Shown: positions 33,253 through 43,560, counted from the stretch's first letter. The stretch is DNA of 64,000 bases from Flavobacterium hydrophilum (GCF_003202405.1 NZ_QJHL01000001.1:1240001-1304000); one strand, 5' to 3'. Notes: generated by a model from the sequence alone, not told the origin. Program-made: numbers and translations.

Positions 33253-34782
33253 TCAATTTTTGCTGAAGTCTTTGGCTTCTTTAATTTCGTTTTCGATTCT
33301 TTTGCTGATGTTGATTTTTGCTCCTGTAAAAGCAAAAATTACGGTTTTATATTCTCTTGCAAACTTATTTGTTATTTGACCGCCAATTGCTGAAGATTCA
33401 AAGTATGGTCCGGTTTCATTCAATTCTGTACTGTTTTCTTTATGTTCTTTTACTCTGATAAGGTTTTTGTAATCTACATTTAGATTAAACCAATTCACAT
33501 AATCTGCATTGAACGAAACTGCCTTGATTCCTTTTTTGGTGTAATAATTAATAGCTCCGGCCTGTCCATAATTATCACAAAGAATGAGCGTTTTTTGAGA
33601 ATTGGGTAGCAAGGCATAAACAGAATCTGTTTTACGGGCAAGTTCTTTCCAGCCCAGCATATCGGCAAAGTCCTGAGGCAATTGATGATCCTGTCCGTCT
33701 TCCCAACGCAGAAGCCCTAGCTTTTTGTATTTTTCAGAATGGCTGGCAATATACTCAGGGTTTTTATTTGGGAAAGCAAGATCGTATATCGGAATAAAAA
33801 ACAATATCGGAATGATTATGAATATTGATAGCAGATAACGTTTCCAGCCCTTTTTTAAAGTTTCGGACAGGAAAACCGAACCAAAAGCAATATAAATAGG
33901 GTATAGGCCAATAGCATAATATCCTTTTGCCTTAAAGTATAAAAAGACAAGAAGTGTCAAAAAAATAGAAAGGAAGAAAAATTTATATTTCGCAAATGGT
34001 TTGTAAAATAACAAGGCATACAGAGATGCTATTATCACAAAAAAAGAACCGATAAAAAGCAGTAATTGTTCTTTTAGAAAGCCAACACGATCTACATTCA
34101 CTAATTGTGTTTCGGATAATACTTTCATATGGTGCACAACAGGAAATTGGTTATGGTATTGCCATAAAAGATTTGGCAGAATAAATATTAATCCTAAAAT
34201 GAATGCAAAGTAGAGTTCTTTTTTAGCCAGCATTCTTCTTTGTCCCGAAAGTAAAATTGCAGGCAGCAGACCAATAAGTAAAAATAAGATGTTGTATTTG
34301 TTTAAAAAGCCAAAGGCAAAAATGATGGCAGCTATATAGAACCATCTTGTTTTTTCGCTTTTGATATAATGAACTATTGCATAGTAAAAAGCTGTCCAGC
34401 ATAAAATGTCTAACGAGTTGGGCTGGTAAAGCATATTGATTCGCAGTAAGCATGAAAATACAATACAAACAGCACCTAAAATTAAGGCATATAAATTTCC
34501 TTTGAGAATTTCAATGGTTTTCCAGACGATTACCAATGTCAATGCGCCAAAAAGTGCGGGGAAGAACTTAACCCAGAAAACAGAATTTCCAAGCAATAGA
34601 ATAATATAAGAAAACCAGGATGTTACAGGAGGGACTGATAAATATCCCCAGGCTAAATGATTGGCCTGATCCAAATGTAAATATTCATCACGCTGCAAAT
34701 CATATTCCGGATTAAGCAGGGCATACTGTAGAACAAATTTTAAAATGATGAAACCTATTAAAATTATAGTTTTTTTGCTCAT
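33253..34782 (-). CDS. Glycosyltransferase family 39 (ArnT/PMT-like) membrane protein
   Basis: 509 residues with about ten transmembrane segments in the first 360 residues. The N-terminal loop after the first helix carries YDLQRDEYLHLDQANHLAWGY, matching the acidic D/E-containing catalytic loop of polyprenyl-phosphate-sugar transferases. The C-terminal 150 residues are a soluble periplasmic domain. The family transfers sugars from lipid carriers to lipid A, proteins or polysaccharide; substrate unknown. It stands alone; the 250 bp between it and the tRNA hold no gene. Confidence 0.85.
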   Translation of the reverse strand: MSKKTIILIGFIILKFVLQYALLNPEYDLQRDEYLHLDQANHLAWGYLSVPPVTSWFSYIILLLGNSVFWVKFFPALFGALTLVIVWKTIEILKGNLYALILGAVCIVFSCLLRINMLYQPNSLDILCWTAFYYAIVHYIKSEKTRWFYIAAIIFAFGFLNKYNILFLLIGLLPAILLSGQRRMLAKKELYFAFILGLIFILPNLLWQYHNQFPVVHHMKVLSETQLVNVDRVGFLKEQLLLFIGSFFVIIASLYALLFYKPFAKYKFFFLSIFLTLLVFLYFKAKGYYAIGLYPIYIAFGSVFLSETLKKGWKRYLLSIFIIIPILFFIPIYDLAFPNKNPEYIASHSEKYKKLGLLRWEDGQDHQLPQDFADMLGWKELARKTDSVYALLPNSQKTLILCDNYGQAGAINYYTKKGIKAVSFNADYVNWFNLNVDYKNLIRVKEHKENSTELNETGPYFESSAIGGQITNKFAREYKTVIFAFTGAKINISKRIENEIKEAKDFSKN

Positions 34783-34883
34783 GTGGTTTCTGTTTTAATT
34801 CAAACACTTTAGTCTATAGCTAATATATAATTTATTTAGGGTTTATACTGTAAAACAATATATTATGAGGAATATAAAAAATA

Positions 34884-34909
34884 AAAGCTCCGGATTTCTC
34901 AGAAGCTTT
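34884..34909 (-). terminator. Terminator of the PepSY gene
   Basis: AAAGCTCCGGA / TCAGAAGCTTT around TTTC, 37 bp after the PepSY stop codon, followed by A/T-rich DNA. Almost the same sequence as the hairpins at 13081-13107 and 1309-1330. Confidence 0.65.
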
Positions 34910-34945
34910 GTTTATATATTGATAATTTATAAAAGTGATTAGGGC

Positions 34946-36061
34946 TTAATTTGATGCTTTCTTTTTTCTTTTCCCTAGCCAGATCAATAATCCGGTAACG
35001 GGTAATGTTATGGCAAAAAGACAAACCACAAAAGCAAGTATTTTAGTAGGATAACCATAAATACTTCCGGTATGGATTGGATAAATCAGTCGCTTTAATT
35101 TGTCTCCTTTCGAAAAGGATTCATAAGGCCTGATCTCTATCTCTTTACCGGTGTACTTGTCAAAATAAATAGCACTTGACTGATTTGGAATGCTGAATTC
35201 TAAGTTTTCTTTTAATATAAGAATACTGTTAATGGTATCAGCCGGCATCCTGATTTGAATATTACCTTGGTATGGAAATATACTGTCAGTTTTTTGATAT
35301 AAAGTTTGATAAAAAGCAGTTTTATCTGTTAATGGATCAACTTTAGTAGGGTTTTCTACTTTTGGAGATGGTCTTTCCGTAGTACCGTTTGCTATAAAAT
35401 ACATTCCGTTTTCAAACCATTTAAAAGACCATGTCAATCCCGTCAGGGCAATAATGAGTAGAAAGATAAAAGTATAAAAACCAAAAGTCGAATGGAAATC
35501 CCAATTGACTCTTTTGAAAGATGCTTTCCATTTAACAGTCAGTCGCTGTTTTAAATTTTTTATCTTTTTTGGCCACCATAAAACTAAACCGGAAATCAAC
35601 ATAAAAACAAAGATTAAACACGAACTGCCTGTGATAATTTCTCCCACGTCGTGCAGTAATAAATGCCTGTGTATGTTTAAAACAATAGAGAAAAATCGAC
35701 TCTCCTGTGCAATAGTCCCAAGTACTTTTCCTGTGTAAGGATCTACAGAGAAAATTTGGCTATCTCCTTCGCTGTTCTTTCCTATGATTGTCATAGTACG
35801 TTTAGGGTCGTTATAGACTACGATTCTGTTTATTTTTTCAATAGCGTACTGTTTCTGAATGGCAGCTGTACAATCATCAATTGTTTTTTTGCTGCTCCCA
35901 ACATTGGATACATTATAAAACTCTGGATTAATAAACTGGTCAATTTCTTTTTCAAAAACCAAAAGACTGCCTGTCAAAGCTACCGTAAACAAAATCAGAC
36001 CTGAAGCAAGTCCTAGCCAAAGGTGTAATTGTCCAATTTGTTTCTTCAATTTTTTCTTCAT
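34946..36061 (-). CDS. PepSY-associated transmembrane protein (siderophore/iron reductase-like)
   Basis: 371 residues, four transmembrane helices: about 14-34 (LWLGLASGLILFTVALTGSLLVFE), 140-165, 195-220 and 340-362, with PepSY-type periplasmic loops between. The W-L-G-L-x-x-G and HxxxG patterns match the PepSY_TM family, members of which (PiuB, FsrB-like) help release iron from siderophores at the inner membrane. It is divergent from the TonB receptor gene, and a 17-bp motif shared with other iron genes sits at 36094-36110, 33 bp upstream. Confidence 0.85.
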   Translation of the reverse strand: MKKKLKKQIGQLHLWLGLASGLILFTVALTGSLLVFEKEIDQFINPEFYNVSNVGSSKKTIDDCTAAIQKQYAIEKINRIVVYNDPKRTMTIIGKNSEGDSQIFSVDPYTGKVLGTIAQESRFFSIVLNIHRHLLLHDVGEIITGSSCLIFVFMLISGLVLWWPKKIKNLKQRLTVKWKASFKRVNWDFHSTFGFYTFIFLLIIALTGLTWSFKWFENGMYFIANGTTERPSPKVENPTKVDPLTDKTAFYQTLYQKTDSIFPYQGNIQIRMPADTINSILILKENLEFSIPNQSSAIYFDKYTGKEIEIRPYESFSKGDKLKRLIYPIHTGSIYGYPTKILAFVVCLFAITLPVTGLLIWLGKRKKKASN

Positions 36062-36093
36062 GTACTATTTGAATTATTACTGCAAATCTATAC

Positions 36094-36110
36094 TTATTTA
36101 GACTAAATTT
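36094..36110. promoter_or_regulatory. Candidate iron-regulator box upstream of the PepSY gene
   Basis: TTATTTAGACTAAATTT contains the perfect inverted repeat ATTTAG-A-CTAAAT. It lies next to the minus-strand -7-like CAAATCTA (36083-36090). Related copies occur at the other iron promoters of this window. Confidence 0.6.
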
Positions 36111-36120
36111 TGAATAATTT

Positions 36121-36137
36121 GTTATGAATCTAAATAA
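36121..36137. promoter_or_regulatory. Second candidate iron box in the same intergenic region
   Basis: Reads TTATTTAGATTCATAAC on the minus strand, sharing TTATTTAGA with the other copies. It lies just upstream of the TonB-receptor promoter and may serve both divergent genes. Confidence 0.45.
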
Positions 36138-36151
36138 ATCAAGATAATTAC

Positions 36152-36206
36152 TTGTTAAACAACTATTAATTTTTACTTTTGCGCAGTTTTTATTTAGAAT
36201 GAATAA
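36152..36206 (+). promoter_or_regulatory. TonB-receptor promoter with overlapping iron box
   Basis: TTG at 36152-36154, 19-bp spacer, TACTTTTG at 36174-36181: an exact Bacteroidota promoter. A 17-bp box TTATTTAGAATGAATAA at 36190-36206 covers the expected start site, a good place for a repressor. Confidence 0.7.
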
Positions 36207-36235
36207 AAACAAATACTAACCAAATTTAAAAATCA

Positions 36236-38575
36236 ATGAAACATCTTAGTTTAAGAACATCACAATTTTTATTTATCATTAGCTTTTTATTTACAGCCAT
36301 TTCTTCTATTGCACAACAAAATCACGGAAAAATGAAAGGGCAAATCACAACATCTGACGGTGAACCTGCGGCAGATGTAAATATTATTCTTAAAAATTCA
36401 AAATACGGTACCATTACTAATGACGATGGTGTGTTTGAAATAAACAGAATAAAACCAAATACATATACGTTGCAAATATCCCTGGCAGGTTATGAAACTT
36501 CTGAACAGGTCGTTACAGTAGAAGATAATAAAACAGCAACAGTTAATCTGCAGTTGAAAGTTTCAAACAAAGAATTGCAGGAAGTTGTAATTAATAACAG
36601 AAAGAGTTTATTGTCTAAAAAAACTGAAACAGTAGCCAGAATGCCACTAAAAAACCTCGAAAATCCTCAGGTGTATAATGTAATACATAAAGAACTTTTT
36701 CAGGAACAGGTAGCAATTGATATTACAACTGCTATGAGAAATGCACCAGGGGTAGTGCCGCTTAATTATCCTTCAGGAGGATTTGCACTTATCTTTAGAG
36801 GATTTACTGTTGGAATTAACGCCAGAAATGGTATGGAAACATTATCTGGTCGTTCTTCAGTAGGTATTGCAAATATTGAGCGAATTGAAATTTTAAAAGG
36901 ACCTTCAGGAACTTTATTTGGTTCTTCAGCATCTTCTTTTGGTGGTGTTGTAAATTTAGTCACTAAAAAGCCTTTTGAAACTACAGCTACAGAAGTTGGA
37001 TATACTGCCGGAAGCTACGGCACAAATATGCTTACCGCTGATATCAATACACCTCTTACTAAAGATAAAAAAGTACTTTTCAGACTTAATGTAGGTGTAA
37101 ATAAAGCAAAAAGCTTTCTTGATTATGGTTATTCTAATACCTTGTCTTTTACACCAAGTCTTACTTTCAAAGCAACAGATAAGCTTAAATTTAATATCGA
37201 TGCAGAGCTATATAACGCTAAAAGTACAAAACCCTTATATCCGGGTGCATCTGCAACATCAGGAGTAACAAACCCGGCCGATATCAAATTGGATTATAAA
37301 AAATCACTGGTGCATGATGATGCTGATGCTAAATCTACTGCTTCAAAAGCTTTTGTTCAGTCGGAGTATCAGATATCCGACAACTGGAAATCAACTACCT
37401 TATTTTCTTATGTAAGTGAAAATGTTGAATACAGTTATCAGGTTTTGCCAACCTGGACTTCTCCAACTACAGCTACTATTCGTGCTACGATGTTTGGGCC
37501 AATATCCAGTAATTATACCAATATTCAGGAAAATATTAATGGAGAATTTAAAACGGGTATCTTAAGCCATAAAATAGTAGCCGGAGTGAATTATAGAAAT
37601 TATTCAGATACTTTTTCATCTACACCAACTCCGACAGCTCCATTTAGAACAATTGATGTGACAACCAACTTCGTACCAGTTAGAAAAAAAGACATTGATG
37701 CGGTCTTATTAGCTCCGGTTATACGAGCAGGCAGAGACGAACATACGTATAGTGCCTATGCTTCTTACGTTATGGGGATTGCAGAGAGATTACACATTAT
37801 GACAAGTTTACGTTTAGATGATTTCGAACGTAAGCAAAGCGGTACGGTATTGGGTTACAAACAAACATCTGTATCACCGAAATTTGGATTGGTATTTGAA
37901 GTTCTTGATGATCAGTTGTCGTTGTTTGGAAATTATATGAATGGTTTCCAGAATATAGCTCCTGTAAATCAGCCTGACGGTGCACAATTTGTACCGGATC
38001 CACTTTATGCTAATCAATGGGAATCTGGGATAAAAGCTGAATTGTTCAATAAAAAATTAAGCACAACAGTGAGTTATTATGAAATTACTAATGATAATGC
38101 ATTAATAAGACAAGCAGATTTAGTTTATCAACAGGATGGAAAACAAGTAAGCAAAGGAGTTGAATTTGAATTTCTGGCCAATCCTATCTCTGGTTTAGAT
38201 ATTACTGCAGGGTATGCCTATAATGATAACCGTATCGAAAAAACAAGCGACGTTAATAAAGCCATTGAAGGCAATAAAGCAGCTGATGCTCCTGAACATG
38301 TTGTGAATTTTTGGGTTTCTTATAAACTTCAAAATAAGTTAAAAGGTTTAGGTGCAGGTTTTGGCGCAAATTATGTAGATGAAAGTTATCTGACTACAGC
38401 TAATACATTTTATATTCCGTCTTATACTATTTATAGCGCTACAGTATTTTATGAGCAGCCAACGTGGAGAGTAGGACTTAAGATAGATAATTTAACTAAT
38501 GAAAAGTATTGGAGTACTTGGGCAGCACCTCAGGCACCAACAACTATTTTGGGAAGTTTATCATTTAAGTTCTAA
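36236..38575 (+). CDS. TonB-dependent siderophore receptor
   Basis: 779 residues. Signal peptide to about residue 26 (ends SIAQQ); carboxypeptidase-like regulatory domain about 31-110 (MKGQITTSDGEPAADVNIIL ... LAGYETSEQ); plug domain about 120-260 with GIANIERIEILKGPSGTLFGSSASSFGGVVNLVTKKP; then a 22-strand barrel ending in SLSFKF with terminal Phe. FhuA/FhuE-like siderophore subfamily. Located between the PepSY gene and the end of the siderophore operon and preceded by a likely iron box, it is the probable receptor for the siderophore made next door. Confidence 0.92.
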   Translation: MKHLSLRTSQFLFIISFLFTAISSIAQQNHGKMKGQITTSDGEPAADVNIILKNSKYGTITNDDGVFEINRIKPNTYTLQISLAGYETSEQVVTVEDNKTATVNLQLKVSNKELQEVVINNRKSLLSKKTETVARMPLKNLENPQVYNVIHKELFQEQVAIDITTAMRNAPGVVPLNYPSGGFALIFRGFTVGINARNGMETLSGRSSVGIANIERIEILKGPSGTLFGSSASSFGGVVNLVTKKPFETTATEVGYTAGSYGTNMLTADINTPLTKDKKVLFRLNVGVNKAKSFLDYGYSNTLSFTPSLTFKATDKLKFNIDAELYNAKSTKPLYPGASATSGVTNPADIKLDYKKSLVHDDADAKSTASKAFVQSEYQISDNWKSTTLFSYVSENVEYSYQVLPTWTSPTTATIRATMFGPISSNYTNIQENINGEFKTGILSHKIVAGVNYRNYSDTFSSTPTPTAPFRTIDVTTNFVPVRKKDIDAVLLAPVIRAGRDEHTYSAYASYVMGIAERLHIMTSLRLDDFERKQSGTVLGYKQTSVSPKFGLVFEVLDDQLSLFGNYMNGFQNIAPVNQPDGAQFVPDPLYANQWESGIKAELFNKKLSTTVSYYEITNDNALIRQADLVYQQDGKQVSKGVEFEFLANPISGLDITAGYAYNDNRIEKTSDVNKAIEGNKAADAPEHVVNFWVSYKLQNKLKGLGAGFGANYVDESYLTTANTFYIPSYTIYSATVFYEQPTWRVGLKIDNLTNEKYWSTWAAPQAPTTILGSLSFKF

Positions 38576-38591
38576 TCCTTTTATCTTAATA

Positions 38592-38627
38592 AAAAAGACC
38601 TCTATTTGCAAGAATAGAGGTCTTTTT
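38592..38627. terminator. Bidirectional terminator
   Basis: AAAAAGACCTCTATT and AATAGAGGTCTTTTT form a perfect 15-bp stem between the convergent receptor and siderophore operon. Confidence 0.88.
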
Positions 38628-38646
38628 GTTTTACAATTTACAATTT

Positions 38647-40035
38647 TTATACTGCTATTTCAGATTCAAGAGATTCTTGAATAACAGGATAATTCACTTT
38701 TCCGTTTGCAGTAAGCGGTACATTATCTAATTGAATTACTTTTAAGGAACTGGAATGGAGGCTTAGTTTCGCTTTTAAAACTTTTACAATCACTTCTTTG
38801 TTTAAACTTGCGTCTGTATACAAAATTGCTAAATGTTTGTCATATATATTCAGGCAAATAAATGTTTGTCCTCCAAGAGTGTTTTTAAGAAGCAATTCTA
38901 TTTCATCCAGATTGATCCGGGTACCGAATAGTTTTACGATTCTTTTCAGTCGGCCAGTAATATAATAATATCCTTCATTATCTACTCTTGCCTGATCTCC
39001 GGTATGCAGTTTTTCTTCCTGATCATAAAATTGAAGGTCGGCTCTTCGTTCGGCATAACCGCCAAAAATATTCGGTCCGTAATAAATAAGTTCAGAAGTT
39101 TCATTGTCTATTTCGAAACGTCCGTTTTTGATAGCGCGCCCAATAGAGCTTGCTTTTCTCAGCAAGTCTTTTGGAGGTAAATAAGACATACGTCCACTTG
39201 CTTCAGTTTGTCCATATTGTGCGAAGAACTGTTTGCCAAATTGTTCATTATATTCTGAAATGATTTCAATTAATTTATGACTCAGCAATCCTCCGCCATG
39301 AGTAAAATAACGAAGCGAAGGATGATCTTTTTTAAAGAAACCTATACTGTGCAGCATTTCGTAAAAATAAGGTACACCTCCTAAAGTAGAATAGCCATAA
39401 TTTTTCAAATCAGACCAGAATTCTTTTTGAAAAACATCTTTATCAGTACAAACAATCTGATGTGCTTTTATACAATTGGTATGAAAAATAGACAATCCGT
39501 AAACCGAATGTACCGGAACATTCAGCGGTACGACGTCATCTGGTTTAATAGGCTGATAGTCCAAAATGGATTTCGCATTCTCTGCCAGATTTTCGTCCGA
39601 GAGCCTCACAAATTTCGGGGATCCTGTTGTTCCGGAAGTACTCAACAGCAGTTTAACTTTAGGGTGAATTGGATAAATCGAATTTTCATTGCGTCTGAAA
39701 AGTGTGATGCTGTCTGAAGCGTTCACGGTAGTGTAGCCTTCAATAGCATTCCGGGATGGATCATAAATATAATAAGGAGTATATTTTGCTTCTAAGTTTT
39801 CCTTAAAATCAGTATTGGTTCCTTGTCCAAGTAATGCAATAGTGTATCTGCTCTGATAAAAATTTAATAAAGTTTCAACTGCCGGCAGCAGGTTGTCATT
39901 ATAAATAAAGGCAACAGATCGCAAATCATCAATTTCAAGCGATTGGTGCATTTCCCTGAAAGATTTAGAAATACCAGTAGCAGAATCCGTAAAGATTAAA
40001 TTTTCGTTTTTTGAGATTAAATCATATAATTCCAT
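38647..40035 (-). CDS. AMP-dependent acyl-adenylating ligase of the siderophore operon
   Basis: 462 residues. The AMP-binding signature is LLLSTSGTTGSPKFVRLS (about 128-145), with FAQYGQTEASGRMSYL (about 265-280), HTGDQARVDNEGYYYITGRLKR (about 345-366) and the C-terminal lysine in VPLTANGKVNYP. It starts 18 bp after an acyl-carrier-protein gene, so it probably loads an acyl group on that carrier. The acid is unknown; in a hydroxamate siderophore a fatty or short dicarboxylic acyl chain is likely. Last gene of the operon. Confidence 0.85.
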   Translation of the reverse strand: MELYDLISKNENLIFTDSATGISKSFREMHQSLEIDDLRSVAFIYNDNLLPAVETLLNFYQSRYTIALLGQGTNTDFKENLEAKYTPYYIYDPSRNAIEGYTTVNASDSITLFRRNENSIYPIHPKVKLLLSTSGTTGSPKFVRLSDENLAENAKSILDYQPIKPDDVVPLNVPVHSVYGLSIFHTNCIKAHQIVCTDKDVFQKEFWSDLKNYGYSTLGGVPYFYEMLHSIGFFKKDHPSLRYFTHGGGLLSHKLIEIISEYNEQFGKQFFAQYGQTEASGRMSYLPPKDLLRKASSIGRAIKNGRFEIDNETSELIYYGPNIFGGYAERRADLQFYDQEEKLHTGDQARVDNEGYYYITGRLKRIVKLFGTRINLDEIELLLKNTLGGQTFICLNIYDKHLAILYTDASLNKEVIVKVLKAKLSLHSSSLKVIQLDNVPLTANGKVNYPVIQESLESEIAV

Positions 40036-40053
40036 AATTCTTTGTGTTGGTTT

Positions 40054-40296
40054 CTAGTTAATTTCAAAACCGTATTTTTTGAGTATTTCTTTAATTTTAA
40101 TAACGCTTCCCATTTCTAAAATATCCTCCATTTCGATTGAGATGTTATACGTACTTTCGATTTCTTCAACCAGTACGAGATGGCTCATAGAATCCCATTC
40201 GGCAATTCCCTGATATTCTAATTCATCATTTATTTCCTGAACTGGTATTTCAAAAGCTCTTGAAAATACGCTGTGTAATTGTGCTGTTGTATTCAT
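40054..40296 (-). CDS. Acyl carrier protein
   Basis: 80 residues, standard ACP size. The phosphopantetheine serine is in EWDSMSHLVLVEEIE (about residue 36). Acidic, four-helix pattern. Encoded between the MATE exporter and the adenylating enzyme, it is presumably that enzyme's dedicated carrier. Confidence 0.9.
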   Translation of the reverse strand: MNTTAQLHSVFSRAFEIPVQEINDELEYQGIAEWDSMSHLVLVEEIESTYNISIEMEDILEMGSVIKIKEILKKYGFEIN

Positions 40297-40320
40297 ATTT
40301 TTATCTGAATTAAATTTTTA

Positions 40321-41727
40321 TTAAACTTTAGTTGTTTTCCATTTTCCCTTTCGGAAGATGATAATACAGGCTACGGCTAATACAATTTCTGAAAGGAGTA
40401 TGGCTGTAAAAACACCATTGGTACCTAAATTAAAGGCTATTCCCAATAAATAAGCAAGCGGAATTTGTACAATATAAAACATCAAAATATACAGCCAGGT
40501 TACAATTTTTACTTCTCCGGCAGCATTAAGTGCTCTTGAAATAACCATAGTGTAGCCTAATAAAACGTATGCCATAGAAATAAGATGGATATACATCGTA
40601 CTTTGGGAAATTACCTCCGGAATATCAGTAAAGATTTTCACCACCGGGACTGCGAGGAATATCCAGCAGACGGCAATAAAAACAAGAAATCCCATATTTA
40701 GCATTCCGGCTCTCCAAACCGATTTTTCGGCACGGTCGGGTTGTCTGGCACCGAGATTCTGCCCGGTTAATATTCCGGCCGCATTGCCTAGTCCCCAGGC
40801 AGGCATTGTGGCAATTGAAGTTACTCTTTGTGCCAAAATATATCCAGCCAGAGCATGTTCGCCAAAATGGGACATAATTTTAATCATAAATACCCAGCTG
40901 GAAGCAGGAATGATAAACTGTATTGTTCCGCTAAAAGCCAGTTTGAGTATTCTTTTGAAAATTTCCAAATGGAATACCAATTGCGCTAATCCGATTTTCA
41001 TTACGGTTTTGCCTCTGATGAGGTACCACGCCTGATAAAGTACTCCGATCAATCGGGCGATTAAGGTTGCGATTCCAACTCCCAGTAAACCAAAAGCGGG
41101 TATAACGCCCCATCCAAAAATAAATATCGGACATAAAATGATATTCAGTGCATTCGAGACCCATAATACCCGCATCGCTGTAGAAGCATCACCGGCTCCA
41201 CGAAATATTCCGTTGATTACTATTCGGAGGATCAAAAATCCGCTGGAGGCAAACATGACTACACCATAAGTATATCCTTCCTGAATCATGGCAGGCGAGA
41301 GTCCCATAAGACTCATTATTTCGGCTGTCCATACAGCACAAACGATACTGATAATAACAGCAATTGGGGTTGTAATGTATATGACCTGCATGGCAGTTTG
41401 TCCGGCTGCTTTAAACTTCTTTTCTCCGATTCTTCTTGAAATCATAGACGAAGCTGCAATTCCCAATCCTATAGAAACTGAGTAACAAAAAGTAATAAAA
41501 GTAGTTGTGGCACCTGCAATAGAAATAGCGTTGGTTCCTAATCTGCTGACAAAAAATAAATTAGAACAGACAAATAAGGATTCCATTAGTAATTCGGCAA
41601 CCATTGGGACAGACAATAAAATAATAGTTCTGTTTATACTGCCGGAAGTAAAATTGCTTTCCTTTCCTGAAATAGAACGCCTTAAAAGACTAAAAAACGA
41701 ACGTGTTTTCAATAAGGCTGTTTTCAT
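40321..41727 (-). CDS. MATE family efflux transporter, probable siderophore exporter
   Basis: 468 residues, twelve hydrophobic segments in two similar halves; family features include LLSVPMVAELLMESLF near the start, PAWGLGNAAGILTGQNLGA in the second half. Its ATG overlaps the stop codon of the IucA/IucC gene (ATGA), which ties it to the siderophore operon. Exporting the finished siderophore is the natural inference. Confidence 0.88.
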   Translation of the reverse strand: MKTALLKTRSFFSLLRRSISGKESNFTSGSINRTIILLSVPMVAELLMESLFVCSNLFFVSRLGTNAISIAGATTTFITFCYSVSIGLGIAASSMISRRIGEKKFKAAGQTAMQVIYITTPIAVIISIVCAVWTAEIMSLMGLSPAMIQEGYTYGVVMFASSGFLILRIVINGIFRGAGDASTAMRVLWVSNALNIILCPIFIFGWGVIPAFGLLGVGIATLIARLIGVLYQAWYLIRGKTVMKIGLAQLVFHLEIFKRILKLAFSGTIQFIIPASSWVFMIKIMSHFGEHALAGYILAQRVTSIATMPAWGLGNAAGILTGQNLGARQPDRAEKSVWRAGMLNMGFLVFIAVCWIFLAVPVVKIFTDIPEVISQSTMYIHLISMAYVLLGYTMVISRALNAAGEVKIVTWLYILMFYIVQIPLAYLLGIAFNLGTNGVFTAILLSEIVLAVACIIIFRKGKWKTTKV

Positions 41728-43559
41728 AAATTTTCTTTTACTATTAACATTTCCGAGTTTACCAACTGATACAACGGGTTGGGAATAAAACCGCTTTTTT
41801 TCATATGAGGAAATCCGGAAGTTTCTTCATAACCATTAAACAAACGTCGGGTATTGAAAATAAGGCGTTTAAATTCCGGAATCAGCAAATCATATTTTTC
41901 AAACATATCCTGTAGTTCCGGATGTTCGTCCTGATATTCCGTAATAACATCATAGACACCACTCCAAAAAGAAACTTCGGGATAATTAGCAGTCGTAATT
42001 AATATATCACTTAAATATCTGAAAAAAGCATCAAAAACAGCTATTAGAATAACCAACGGAGCATTCTCAGGATTTGGAGAAGCATTAAACATGTTATCAA
42101 TGAATTCCTGAGGCAGTTTTTTCTTGCCTTCTTCGTTGATTAAGATATCGCCCACAAAATCCTGCAAAGCGATACGCGTAGGAACATAATCTTTTAGAAT
42201 AAGGATTACATTCTGTCCGTGTGGATCAATGCATAATGAATGCTGGTAATAAATCTGCAATACTGGTTTAAGGTAAGCAGTGAAATAAGCTCTTAACCAA
42301 GCTTCCGTAGAAAGTCCTGATTTTTCGATAAGTTCCTGAATAAGGCTTTTTCCTTGATTATCTACATACAGCAATGCAGCCATAGTCATCAGATTTTCTC
42401 CTAATTTTAAAAAATTAACAGGACTCTCTCGCCACATCGCTCCCAAAAACTCATTGTATTGATAAGGAGGATTTACAATTTTACTATAACTCGGATGTGT
42501 GTAACTTACCGAAACAACTTCTCCTAAGAGCACAACGCCCATATTTTGTAGATGAAGATCTTTTTCAAGTATATCTTTAATCCAGCCTGTTAATTTTGGT
42601 GCGATTGACAATTGCCTGGCACATAATCCTCTAATATGACTGGTGTTCAGGATAGACATCGATGTTTTTACATAATGTCTGTGTGGCTGACTTTGATTGA
42701 AAAAGGTACGAATGCTTTGCTGCGGACTGTATAAATCATCTGAAAGTCCAAGTGGAATCAGGAATTTAGCCGCAATATCATGGGCAAACTGCATCACCAG
42801 TTTGTTTTGCCATTGCCACGAATGTACCGGAATAAAAATATAATCGTCCGGATTTACTTCTGCCTGATTCAATAGAGTTCTAAACGAAGCTATTTTTTCT
42901 TTTCCCAATTCATTTTCAAAAAAGAGCTGCTGATTCATACTATCTAATAAACGAAATGTAGCACGGCTTTTATGGGCAGCAATCCATACCAAACGGGTAT
43001 TCTGACCCGATTCCGGTGTAAAGTTTTGATAATCCTGCGAATCAAATCCGATGCGGCCTTTGTTTACAATCACCCACGGATGTCCGTCCAGACTGTGTTC
43101 TATGGTTTGAAAATCAGAATCTGCAAGTTCGGAAGCCGACAAACGTTTGTTGGATTGGATAAAAGCATCAGCATATAAAGTATGCAGCAATTCTTCTGCA
43201 TAATGTGCCAGTGTAAAAGAATTGATACCAAAAGTTTCCTGAAGTTCTATAAAGAAATTAGGAACATCAATTACATCTGATTGCTGTCCGTTTTCGCTTC
43301 TTCGAATACTTTCTCTGACAATATGCCAATAATTTATAAATCTTGGATAACCTGAAAAAGTGTAATACAGGTTCTCTTTATCGCTTGACAGTTTAAAATG
43401 CGTAAGGCCGTCTTCGTCCTTGCTTATGATTTCTGGTTTTGCCAAATCTTCGCGCATTAATTCTGAAATACTTTTAGCCAGTAGGTTTCGGTTTACTTTA
43501 TTCCAAATATCTCCGTTAAGATGTTGTACATCTTTAAATGTGTTATCAGAAGTACTCAT
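41724..43559 (-). CDS. IucA/IucC family (NIS) siderophore synthetase
   Basis: 611 residues, full length. Family blocks: GHPWVIVNKGRIGFD (ATP site, about 160-175, in place of the usual GHPxHPxxKxRxG), FIPVHSWQWQNKL, IRTFFNQSQPHRHYVKTSMSILNTSHIRG (about 265-293, split here), and LCIDPHGQNVILIL (about 455-470). These enzymes adenylate a carboxylate and condense it with an amine or N-hydroxyamine. It overlaps the MATE gene and follows the hydroxylase gene by 1 bp. It probably does the final oligomerisation or macrocyclisation, while the fused synthetase makes an earlier bond. Confidence 0.9.
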   Translation of the reverse strand: MSTSDNTFKDVQHLNGDIWNKVNRNLLAKSISELMREDLAKPEIISKDEDGLTHFKLSSDKENLYYTFSGYPRFINYWHIVRESIRRSENGQQSDVIDVPNFFIELQETFGINSFTLAHYAEELLHTLYADAFIQSNKRLSASELADSDFQTIEHSLDGHPWVIVNKGRIGFDSQDYQNFTPESGQNTRLVWIAAHKSRATFRLLDSMNQQLFFENELGKEKIASFRTLLNQAEVNPDDYIFIPVHSWQWQNKLVMQFAHDIAAKFLIPLGLSDDLYSPQQSIRTFFNQSQPHRHYVKTSMSILNTSHIRGLCARQLSIAPKLTGWIKDILEKDLHLQNMGVVLLGEVVSVSYTHPSYSKIVNPPYQYNEFLGAMWRESPVNFLKLGENLMTMAALLYVDNQGKSLIQELIEKSGLSTEAWLRAYFTAYLKPVLQIYYQHSLCIDPHGQNVILILKDYVPTRIALQDFVGDILINEEGKKKLPQEFIDNMFNASPNPENAPLVILIAVFDAFFRYLSDILITTANYPEVSFWSGVYDVITEYQDEHPELQDMFEKYDLLIPEFKRLIFNTRRLFNGYEETSGFPHMKKSGFIPNPLYQLVNSEMLIVKENL

Positions 43560-43560
43560 C